Shown here: positions 40,001 to 49,100 of the stretch, one piece after another
Position numbering within the stretch: position 1 is the first letter of the stretch
How the letters are laid out: each line of letters opens with the position of its first letter
Assembly: GCA_003599815.1 (NCBI GenBank)
Contig: QZJZ01000096.1
Location: 1 to 64,000, forward strand
From: Candidatus Auribacter fodinae
GTDB taxonomy: Bacteria; Auribacterota; Auribacteria; Auribacterales; Auribacteraceae
Reading direction: 5' to 3'
Length of the DNA: 64,000 nt
Made by a program: the position numbers and the translations under genes
Notes under the pieces: model-generated
What the model saw: the letters and a program-made list of their open reading frames with translations, nothing else
Told to the model about the DNA's origin: nothing
The model's database searches: none

Positions 40001-43000
40001 AGTGATGACCTGAACACCCTTCATACGGAAGAAGTCAATCGAAGACGTGTCGGCGTTAAACGAGCTGCCAGTTGACATCAGGACGATCTTATTAATATTT
40101 TTAAGATCGCCGTAAGGAATGTTTAAAGAAGGTATCAGTTTTTCATCGATTTCAGTTTTGAAATCTACCTGAAGCAGATAATCCTGTTTACCCTTGGCAA
40201 AATCCAGCATTTGCTCGACTGTTGGTTTCTGTGTAATCGAATATGATTTGCCAGCGATAGTGCGTGTTAAGGTTTCACCTTTAAGAATTGATGCCAATTC
40301 CTCATCAGTCAATTCATGAACTTTCTGATCGATACGCACCTCAGGGCCAGCATAACCTTCAAGCAAAGCGCCAAGGCTCATCAATGAACGGCTGTTAGGA
40401 TCGAAATACAACGTTTGAGGAACAGCTTCTATTGTAGCGCCAGGAACAGATGTCGCAACATAATAATCCTGATTTTTTACTGTGACCTTAACCACATTGC
40501 CATTAGCAAGATCAGCACGCTGTGCCGCTGTCAGAGAAATATCAAATGACGCTTTTTCTCCATCAAATCCGGCAACAATATTGGCAAGACGCTGAGCATT
40601 ATACATAGGAGCATCTTTAGCAATATCATCCGCACTGACATACAATACAGGAAATTTAGAAGTGTTGCCGCGAACAGTCCAATCTATACCAATACCGCTC
40701 TGGGAAAGTTCCTTCTCTGTAAAAGTCTCATGCATACCGCGTTCAAAAATATCCGGCCTGTCTCTTCCGATCTGAACATAAGCCATTGAAAGAGTGTTGC
40801 CTTTCTCATCGGAAATTTCATATTTACCGTCATTATAAACGCCTTTCGGTTTAACCAGAGCGGCGAACTCTTTCGGAATGGCTACTTTACCCTGCAGATT
40901 ATCGAGCGTAATGTCTTTAATATTGCTTATAACCTGAGTTTCACCAGTCTTTTTGTTTTTCAAGGTAACTGAAATACGTTTGAAATCAACAACGCCCGGC
41001 TGAGTAAACTGTCCATTAGTAAATGTTCCGTCTTCGAGAACAACTATAACTTGCTGTTCTTTAATCTTTTTAGCCGGAGTCATAACAATGCGCGTTCCAT
41101 TAATACCATTTTCCGTAGTATTGAATATAACGCCATCATCAAGGAGGTCGGTGTAGTATTTAGTTCCATGAATTGTGGCTTTCGGATCAGAAGCCATCTG
41201 AATGAAAGCGCCAGTATCATACCGTTCATCGCTCAATGCAAGATAAACAGGGCTGATCCGTTTAGCTGTAACAACTTCACCCGGAAAATCCGTTGATGTA
41301 ATCTGCAAACTGTATGTCGGAGGCTGAGGATCCTTTTCCAATTGTTTCAGAACTTCACCGACGATGAATTTCAGGTTTAAAGGATAAATAACACCATCAA
41401 CTTCAACCGTTTCCGGCATCACACCTTTATTATTATATTTGTATGTATGGATACGGCGGAAAATCAAGTGTGAAAATACTTCAGTATCCACAGGTGATTT
41501 GAATTTATGGCCTTCAGCCTGCAACTGCCTACGGTGATCATCGTAGTTGTAGAAGACACCGTTATGCACTACTGAAACGGTTCCAGCGGTGGTATCGTAT
41601 GTTACTTCGTTCGGACCAGCTGTATGCGGATGAGCGCCGATAACGTTCGATTCACCGTGCGTCGCCCAACGTACCTGTCCAGTCACGTTGTAGATCATAG
41701 TGGTTGCGTCAAAATCAGCCGTATAGGTTTTAACAATACGATCCATCAACTGAGGCATATATGATTTCAGGTTGGTTGATTTCAAACCTTTAATCTGCGG
41801 GCCGTACGGTCCGACAAACAGTTTTACTGTATGACGAGCGCCGTCAGAACCAATGATAGACTCTTCAATAGTACGATCGCTTTCAAGTCCCTCACCAAAA
41901 TATTCTTCAACCTGGAAACCGGTGTATTCCGTCTTTGCAGGGCCTGTCATTTCCCACTGTGGTAATGTAATGCCCTGAGCTTTCAGCTCTGCCGCTGTTG
42001 GAGGAAGAATATTTTCAATGGTTCCGTCAGATTTACGTTTCAGGTAGGTAATGGTTTTGTCATCGATAACTTCTTTAATAAGGATCTCAATTTTCTGGGT
42101 AATCGTGTTGTAAGCCGCTTTAAAAGTACGCACAACTGTGTGTTCTTTCGGTTCATCATCATCCGGAAGCATAAGCAGTTTACGGTATGTTACCTGTAAA
42201 GAATGAGAGTCTGAACCACGGTAATCAATACGAAGCAGACTGCGAAGCGAAAGGTTTAATACCGTATTGTAATCAGCACCCATTTTAATCGGGAACAGCA
42301 AAGTAGTACCGCAGGCGCCAAGACAATCAAGCTGTCCATCTAGATCAAGCGGACGAACCTGATTTGCGGCGATCAGATTCTGAATAGCTTCTGTGCTTCC
42401 CGGGAAAACCTGTCCAACCAGCACGTTCCCGCTCAACTCATACCCGTTTGCAGTAAATACGTTGAAAAGTTCTTCAATACCGTATTTGCTGACACCCTTA
42501 ACACCCTGTTCTTCAAGAGACTGAGCATATTTCAGGTCATACATGAAATAACCGTCAGTGTCTTTACGAAGACCAACATAGTGTCCCATGCCGTCAACAA
42601 CTACATGAACAACGATTGTTTCACCAACCGGCAATTCTTCAAGGAGAACAGGCAGGTTATCCTGAGTAACTGTTAACGCCTGCGAATTGTATCCGAACAT
42701 TGCGTATGCTTTAGCAATAGAGTACAAACTGTATTCAGGATCATTTTCAGAATTCAGAGAAATTTGTCCGCGCATACGCTGATCGATCAGCGGCAGAATC
42801 TGAGCAAAAATCTGTGCTTTAGCAGAATCGCCAGGAATATCAAACGCTTTATCACCGATTTTGACATCACGCCCATCGGCCAGCAATACAGCGCCAGCAC
42901 ACGCGGCACAGTTAATCTGATCCTGATATTGCCCATCGGTAAACTGAAGCAAGTAGTTTTTCAGCTCTTCAACACTGCCGATATCGGTAAGATCGATATC

Positions 43001-45859
43001 CTGAAGAGACGGTGCCTGTGAAAGCAGTCTATATACATTTGTAAAAGCGCGAACTGTATCAGCATTTGTTGCTGCATCAAATAAAACACCAAGATTATCA
43101 AATGAAATACCAATGCCGTCAGCCGGGTTGCCATACCCAATCAACCCTATTTCCTGTTCAGCCGCCGCACGACGTACCTGCAGAATAGCTTCGAGGATAT
43201 CAGCAGATGTAATGTTCGGCTGTAAATGAACCTGAATATTTTTGCCGTCAACATCTGTTGCGATAGTACGTTCACCCTGATCATTTACTGAATACAGTGT
43301 TACAGTACGGTCACCGGCGTTGACATCAATATATCCTTTCTGAGCCAGTTTTGCGGCGTCAACAACCTGCACACCTTCCTGCTCGACTGAAGGAAGCATC
43401 GCTCTGAATATAGAATCATTAATAACCAACTGCGGTCTGAGGTTTGAAGGCCCCTCAGGAGTAACAGCATAAACCTGAGCTATACCGCCTTGAACGACAG
43501 AGCGAACCACTTTGCCGCTTGGTAATTCAAGTTTACCGTTATCAAGCAAAGTGCCTAATTTTTCATCAATTACGCGCGCATCATCAACCGTAAGATCTGT
43601 AACATTTGAGAAGGATTCCAGTTTCTGTATGCCTCTACTGCGAAGAACGTCCTGAGTCTGATTACTGAAAGCATCAACCAACGCAACTTTTGCCTGAACA
43701 ACCAAAGCGGAAACGCGTGAATTAACAAGAAAAGCGACTGTAGGACGTACACCTTCTGCTGAAGATTCAGGGGTCAGTAACCCTTTACCCACCAACTGAG
43801 CTATTTCCTGCTGGTCTTTCTGATCAACGCTAATGACATCACCGCGAGCGAGCGCCTGCTCTATGCGTGAATCAAGACCGGAGCGCGCATCGATAAGTTT
43901 TCTGTTTTCATCACTTGCCGAGGCGGTAAAAACATCTTCTTTAATAAAGGCAAACGCGTATTTGCCAATTTCACCAATCGCACTCTGAGCGCCGGCAATG
44001 ACAGTATTACTGTCACCAGGTACAAACTTCATGAAAAATTTGCGGCCATTAAGATTATATGAAACGAATTTTTCTTCACCGATTGAGAAGGAATCAAGAA
44101 ACGTCATGCCCGGCTGGTAACCTGTCGGTTCTTCGTCAAGAATACGAAGCAGATCCTGTCCGTCGGGGTGAGTGTTCAGCAATGTTTTAAACGCAGTCAG
44201 AAAACTCTGGCGATCTGCTGATTCAGGAATAATCGCAGGATCAGCAAGAACGAGAGGAATCTGCAACCGATTTGAACCGAGCACTTCTTCCAGTTCAGTC
44301 GGAACACCGGTCAGTCGTGCAAGGTACTGAGTATTACCCGGCTGTTCAGTGATTGAAGGCGAAATCACCTGATACGAAATACCCTGTTCTTTCAGAATAT
44401 CGCAGATTCCTTCAGTATGAAAACCACCTGTAATAAGAACAGCGATGTTCGTGTCTTCAAGATCCATTTCAGCAATTGTATTTTCTATAAGAGAATCGTT
44501 CCTCTTATTGGCAACTTTGTAAAAAGCGTCAACAACAGGAAGACGGCTGGAAATGGCAGTATAATCTGTTGAGAAATCAAACGGAATCTGATATGTCGGC
44601 AAATGACGAAGCAGGAAAGACACAAAACGTTCTTCAGTAAAAGCATCTTTGTTGTCACGGAAATACTTCAGTTCCGTTTTAGATACTTTCAAATTGATAA
44701 GTTTCTTGAGAATAGTTATATCATGTGAAAGAACAAGAAGATCTTTCTGTTCATCAGACTCAAACAAGGAATCTTTAATTTTAGCTTCAAGACTGTTCAA
44801 CTCATTGGTAATGGCGATATCGTCAATAGACTGATACATTGTTAAATAATCAGTGTATTCTGTAAGATTCGGATAAGCCGCGACATCAAGTTCAACTTCG
44901 TCATACAATTCCTTTAAAAAACTAAAAAAGGTGTGAGGCGGAATTTTACCGATCTTATAGAACAAATTCTTGTTCAACAACTGCGTAAGCTGATCTTTGG
45001 TGATACGCCCGGAAAGAGCATCTATCAGATTGGTCAGTTCTACATGGATTTTTGCAAAATCAATATTGCCTTCCTTATCCTGAGCCGCGATCAATTTTGA
45101 AAAATTCTCAAATTCTTTAAGGTCAATGCTTGCCGCTTCAGCTTTTTCGATCAGGTATGAGGCATAATCAACAAACTGTAAACTTCCGTCCTGATAACGC
45201 TGAGCATTGTAATCCAGCTCTTTCAGCTCGTTGTTAAGCATAACGTTTTTCAGATTTTCATATGCCTGATCAATATTGTCGATAAGCTTGGAGACAACAT
45301 CGTTCTCTTTCGGAAGACACTGCATGAAAGCATTGAAGTTGTCAACATACAGGTCACGGCTTTCAGCGCCACGAACAGCCATCGGCAATTCATCCTGTAT
45401 CAACATATACTCTACAGCAGAGATACGTCCGTTTTTCATAAAATAATCAGACACATCCTGTTTAACGGAAGATATAGGATACGACGCAAGTTCATCAACG
45501 TTAAAATAAGCATCCGCACCTTCAACAGTAACCAGACGGACATTGTGGTTCTTGTACAGCTCGCTAATCAAAGCAACGATGTTTTGCTGGGCTTCATAAA
45601 CGCAGTGCGCATCCTGAATGTGAATGATCATTCGATCTTCCTCACCCTTGAACGAATCGCGAACTCGCCCGTATTTTTCGTTAAACATCAGTTTGTCAGG
45701 CGTCGCCGCAATTCCCAATGAACCCTGCGACAGCAAAAACACCTGGATGACGAGCAATGCCGTCAACTTTACAAAAGATCTGAGTTTGCCATTACCTTTT
45801 CTGAACATCATGTCCTCCTCTGGTTCGGTATTAGAAAAAATAAAGTGATCTTTCTCCAT
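37001..45859 (-). CDS. Giant protein 2 (2952 aa as called; probable start at 45808): signal peptide, ChaN/TraB-like domain, C39-like peptidase, expanded GlmS-type GATase and two SIS domains, shared C-terminal module
   Basis: AGGAGGACATGATG SD supports the internal Met start. IIHIQDAHCVYEAQQNIVALISELY...ITGGFHTEGICDIL; GlmS-like ACGTTLLFPI, IDYRGSDS, RWATHGESNVIGAHPH, VVHNGVFYNY, DTEVFSHLI; SIS-like LTSQSGTTQS, GPEIAVASQKAVHAQMTNK, LFLHGPVALVEATP. Confidence 0.87.
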   Translation of the reverse strand: MEKDHFIFSNTEPEEDMMFRKGNGKLRSFVKLTALLVIQVFLLSQGSLGIAATPDKLMFNEKYGRVRDSFKGEEDRMIIHIQDAHCVYEAQQNIVALISELYKNHNVRLVTVEGADAYFNVDELASYPISSVKQDVSDYFMKNGRISAVEYMLIQDELPMAVRGAESRDLYVDNFNAFMQCLPKENDVVSKLIDNIDQAYENLKNVMLNNELKELDYNAQRYQDGSLQFVDYASYLIEKAEAASIDLKEFENFSKLIAAQDKEGNIDFAKIHVELTNLIDALSGRITKDQLTQLLNKNLFYKIGKIPPHTFFSFLKELYDEVELDVAAYPNLTEYTDYLTMYQSIDDIAITNELNSLEAKIKDSLFESDEQKDLLVLSHDITILKKLINLKVSKTELKYFRDNKDAFTEERFVSFLLRHLPTYQIPFDFSTDYTAISSRLPVVDAFYKVANKRNDSLIENTIAEMDLEDTNIAVLITGGFHTEGICDILKEQGISYQVISPSITEQPGNTQYLARLTGVPTELEEVLGSNRLQIPLVLADPAIIPESADRQSFLTAFKTLLNTHPDGQDLLRILDEEPTGYQPGMTFLDSFSIGEEKFVSYNLNGRKFFMKFVPGDSNTVIAGAQSAIGEIGKYAFAFIKEDVFTASASDENRKLIDARSGLDSRIEQALARGDVISVDQKDQQEIAQLVGKGLLTPESSAEGVRPTVAFLVNSRVSALVVQAKVALVDAFSNQTQDVLRSRGIQKLESFSNVTDLTVDDARVIDEKLGTLLDNGKLELPSGKVVRSVVQGGIAQVYAVTPEGPSNLRPQLVINDSIFRAMLPSVEQEGVQVVDAAKLAQKGYIDVNAGDRTVTLYSVNDQGERTIATDVDGKNIQVHLQPNITSADILEAILQVRRAAAEQEIGLIGYGNPADGIGISFDNLGVLFDAATNADTVRAFTNVYRLLSQAPSLQDIDLTDIGSVEELKNYLLQFTDGQYQDQINCAACAGAVLLADGRDVKIGDKAFDIPGDSAKAQIFAQILPLIDQRMRGQISLNSENDPEYSLYSIAKAYAMFGYNSQALTVTQDNLPVLLEELPVGETIVVHVVVDGMGHYVGLRKDTDGYFMYDLKYAQSLEEQGVKGVSKYGIEELFNVFTANGYELSGNVLVGQVFPGSTEAIQNLIAANQVRPLDLDGQLDCLGACGTTLLFPIKMGADYNTVLNLSLRSLLRIDYRGSDSHSLQVTYRKLLMLPDDDEPKEHTVVRTFKAAYNTITQKIEILIKEVIDDKTITYLKRKSDGTIENILPPTAAELKAQGITLPQWEMTGPAKTEYTGFQVEEYFGEGLESDRTIEESIIGSDGARHTVKLFVGPYGPQIKGLKSTNLKSYMPQLMDRIVKTYTADFDATTMIYNVTGQVRWATHGESNVIGAHPHTAGPNEVTYDTTAGTVSVVHNGVFYNYDDHRRQLQAEGHKFKSPVDTEVFSHLIFRRIHTYKYNNKGVMPETVEVDGVIYPLNLKFIVGEVLKQLEKDPQPPTYSLQITSTDFPGEVVTAKRISPVYLALSDERYDTGAFIQMASDPKATIHGTKYYTDLLDDGVIFNTTENGINGTRIVMTPAKKIKEQQVIVVLEDGTFTNGQFTQPGVVDFKRISVTLKNKKTGETQVISNIKDITLDNLQGKVAIPKEFAALVKPKGVYNDGKYEISDEKGNTLSMAYVQIGRDRPDIFERGMHETFTEKELSQSGIGIDWTVRGNTSKFPVLYVSADDIAKDAPMYNAQRLANIVAGFDGEKASFDISLTAAQRADLANGNVVKVTVKNQDYYVATSVPGATIEAVPQTLYFDPNSRSLMSLGALLEGYAGPEVRIDQKVHELTDEELASILKGETLTRTIAGKSYSITQKPTVEQMLDFAKGKQDYLLQVDFKTEIDEKLIPSLNIPYGDLKNINKIVLMSTGSSFNADTSSIDFFRMKGVQVITVQNDYIRDHAQAYLDSLVTSDSDRILVVLTSQSGTTQSAVLNAEFIGRYNKDPNSRGYGKFILLADTNTPGSMITERTDGQINEHTGPEIAVASQKAVHAQMTNKFLLSLLLRRLRGEVNPLEENIILSRYLDTAQGLISLLDLENTAIDSKIDEWADRMSRLRAMFVVYRGSEGAEGAGAETVLKFQELARVFGTPIQAGLFLHGPVALVEATPRTTKVETNPVAVWDPKSESLVATANLTRVEENFVNTPILTFYIPPADPAQDVDIRGRFESNLQSLIARGAKIYLVTTLDYGLDLKNRGYLEDFIPIDSTHDAVALGQRLAVRIAKAKVKKVAEPLLKHARTLRSNMDDLIDPNQVGDVRNNLNRLRGNIEEMVKTVAVLRDTDELADLPNTSAVGIIMTNSSKTYAQIMRMLDSNLTHFNGDLNDLQLYLEDLLNDIVTLARAIDVDRPKDLAKSVTVENQYSVELLDALQSALRFVNLEDSDIQDILRRGPYELTQEGKINARPTRILDIIAGVQDTTTTNVVNENLSHELREAVMKTDRFERIPVAVAGMLSQQSQAFLKDRFEEFFFGGFPAATKLQDSVREVIAKVYTHKLVPDVTSQFFQQPEAVVLMQELDRILPQIDEEFFAIINPVGVDPTADIDRIMGTLPQYGVNVDDLKRAIVDGTVENLVNTRMNAEVIAAIRAMNADNNFPLGTEDIATYQSDRIKADIKTAQERQNKDLNVIPNIIGMNAEFFVTEGVKKYLSGKALTEGEGIADSSTFGIAQKIKEFTANEQNMFVLYSWTRSAEELQQIIALHGIPAENVVIFGKEAFAEQEGDRFDPTSASTILALPALTKGVLGITDFELEMRDFTIIDSNPDVAEIAMYNLANVINSPQGFKPDDLTVGQEVDLGFDAFELAKMLDTEETLPEDLIITDVSSQNEWLKGVFEKIKEDKIKAGQPDEVSLQELRTELGLSRFNREDLKGVRVKRKLTIKDEFIRNLKAQRALDISA
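39100..42313 (-). other. GlmS-like glutamine amidotransferase plus SIS isomerase modules with large insertions
   Basis: From CGTT (Cys1183, codon 42313-42311) through RWATHGES and VVHNG to two SIS motifs. Confidence 0.82.
42560..42930 (-). other. C39-like (papain-fold) peptidase domain in giant 2
   Basis: QDQINCAACAGAVLLADG (candidate nucleophile Cys984), ALTVTQDNLPVLLEELPVGETIVVHVVVDGMGHYVGLRKDTDGYFMYDL (His, then Asp after an aromatic). Confidence 0.6.
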
Positions 45860-46135
45860 TTCGTACTTAATATTATATCATGTAGCATATTTTTTTTCTA
45901 CTGAAGATTGTTTCCGTTTATCAATAAAAACAATTCGGAATCAAACCCATAAAACCAAAAAACAGGAGACCGGGTGCTAGAACTAATGATCCTTGGGCCC
46001 GGTCATTACTATCGTACATAATTCAAAAATACTTAAATCCAGAATAAATATCACTTTTATTAAATTTATATCCCACAATTTTATATATTAAAACATTTTT
46101 CACATAGTCAAACAAACGCCACTGCCTCAAACGTA

Positions 46136-49100
46136 TTACGCAGACTGATCAAACAACCTCTGCTGTTGCAATTTAAATTGGAATTCCCTGTCTATTTTAC
46201 GTTTTGGAGCCTTTACTCCAATACCTTTGATGTCCTCTTTTGTCAGGGATGCGATACCCAGCTGTGATACGAGATACTCTATAGTAATCGGTTCTTCGAT
46301 GTTTTCCGCTTCACGGCGTTGTTGTTCCTGAGTGAACACATCATACACGTTAATCCCATTAATAACTTTATCCACCGCGACAGCCGTAACAATCAACTCA
46401 CGCGGAATTTCACTGCCGGGTTCAAGTACCTCAAGGAGCAACAGATTATCAATACCCGCCTGAATTAAGTCGCCTTCGTTAACAAGGTCTGATCCCAGTA
46501 CATCCCATTCAATAGAACGTATATTATTCGAGACCGCTACCTGAACAAGCCCCGGCTTATTCGCCGTAAGTTTAATATCGGTTATATCGAACTCCGGTAA
46601 ATTCAAACTCATTTCAAAACTACCCAGCAAAATACTCATCAATTGATTGGCTACATCCATCGCGTTTCTGTCACCTTTTTCTACTCTATCAAAAATAGCA
46701 TTTACTTCTGTGTAGTCATTTTTTGCCCTTGCATTGCGCAATAACTCCGCAACGTAGGCGAATCCAGCGTCGGATTGAGCCAATGCATCAGCACGAGCCA
46801 CAATATCGTTCCTATCGATAATAAGAACGCTGTCAGGGTCGCTGTCATGAAATCTGAGAAATTCCCGCATGGTGCCAGCGTCCTTATTCAACGAATACAT
46901 CACGATCTTTGGCTGGCGTCCGTTTTTAAGCGCGTTATTCCTGATGCGCTCAAGAGTATCAGCAAGAAACAAACTGTTAGAATCTGTGATCATAGCGTCA
47001 CCGAACACGTCAAAATCAATGACTGATATATCAAATCCGACGGACTGATCAACTGACTGTATAGCGTTTAAATCTTCATTATCCACCTGATGCGCGAATA
47101 GCTGGCCTGCTTCATTAATATCCACCACAAATTGTTCGTTGATTAATGACGGCATCAGCAGGCTGGCAAAATAATGTGTGATGCCATTGCCAACCGACCC
47201 GTCAAACAGTGTACCATCAGGATTCGTCCCGTTTTCTATCAGATGCAGAAGATCAAAATCATCCTGTGTAAACTGCTGAACAACCTGAGAAGGAATCGTT
47301 GACCTCAGTTTCTGCAAAGTGGAGATCGTGTCGCTGACAATTCCCATGCCATCGTACTGTGCCAGAATATAATTCTGGACAAGTTTCCGTCTTTCATTCG
47401 GCAACGCCTCGCGGGCAGAATCCAGCAAGTCAGCAAATACAGCTCCTTTATCAATCGGATTATTCGGATCACGAAGCACGGATAAAATCTGTGCCTGAGC
47501 ATCAGCGGACAACCCACGTATACGATCCAGTTCCCTTGATATAATGAATTCTTCTTTCATGAACTCTTTTAACCTGTCATAAAATTCGCCGGCTTGCTTC
47601 TGGGATTCGGCAATTATTTCAGGTTCAGACAGATCGGTGCTCTGTAACTGGTTCTGGAAAATAGCTTCTACAATCTGTTTGCCACGCAGAGCGCTTGTAT
47701 CTACAGAATCATTAATGTCAGTTTCAATAATTTCATGAGTCAATTCGTGTTCCGCTTCGGCGAACATCAGGTACGGTGAGCGCAAAGCATTGGCGTTAAT
47801 AACAATGCGGTTATCATTGGCAACATGGCGTTCCGCCAGGCGCTCAGTTCCTAGAGCTATAACAAATGTCAAATTTTCTATACCGCGGTACTGTTCTGAA
47901 AGCACGTCACGAACCTGTTTCAGACGATCACGAGCAATATCGACAAAAAGCTGAAGCTGATCACGAACCGTCCCCTGAGGGCCGATTGCCACTTCAAAGC
48001 GAGTCCTTTCATCCGCTGTCATAATGCCAGCCAGATCCTGAAGAATCGCGCGTATTTCCGCAATAGTAAAGCTATCGGCAATAATATCATCCTGTATCTT
48101 ATCCTGTAAAGTTATGACTTCTTTATTGCCAAGCACCTTAACAAAATCTATTGTTTTCTGTTCCGGGCTGAAATTATTCATAGCAATACCCGAAAAATCC
48201 GCAGTCAATGGATTATCCCATACACCGCTCTCAAGATGTTTCGTGTAAATTGCAAGCCCCTGCTGTAACTGTGAAAGGCGAGCCAGAGTCCTCGCATCGT
48301 CAGGCCGTTTTGCCAAAACAGCATTGAGCCCTGCGATTTCATCATTAATCATTTTTATACCAATCCGAAGACTGCCGACAACAACCTGCTTAACATCGTC
48401 TTTACGCCCTTCAGGTAATAACCGGTACATAGCCGCCGCTTTTTGCACTATACTGCGCGGATTGGATTCCAGAACGGAACCTATGCGGTGTTTCGCCGCG
48501 CTCAACGAAGTCGCTTCAGTGAACGGATAAATCTTACCCCAGATCTCACCAAAAGGAACCTGAGCAAACGGATACACAACAGTAACATTACGTTCATTGA
48601 CTACGTCGGTAAGCTGAATGTCTGGATGATCATACAGGTTGATCGGGTTAGCGTTGGCAATATCAGCCGCATACAATATTGATGTACCCTTCTGGCTTCC
48701 GCTCAGGTCAGGCAGAGGTTTTCCGCCATAATTTGCGAATACAACCCTCTCACCGATAACAGTCGGATTCGGTACTGACAAAACATACAATTCACCATTT
48801 TCATTTGCCAATATAAACTCATTTGGCGCAATAGTGCTTACATAAGAAGCACCATTTTCAGCAATAACGCCTTCCCCAAGATAACTTTTGCTCACCTCAC
48901 TGCCTATAATGACATTATTACCCAGATATGAAAGAGTTATATTGGCTGTACCGGTAATACGTGATTCATTTCCAATAATGGAATGTTCTATTGCCGCGCC
49001 GTTCTGAACTAACGTTTCACGTCCGACCTGGGTATTATTCAGGCGAGCGCCTACGATCATAGCGCCATCAGAGATAATACTTTGTTTTGAACTAACACTG

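Noticed and set aside
45860-46136. A glmS ribozyme upstream of the GlmS-like giant
   Set aside because: No recognisable ribozyme core or pseudoknot sequence by eye; only a simple inverted repeat. A covariance-model search (RF00234) would be decisive.
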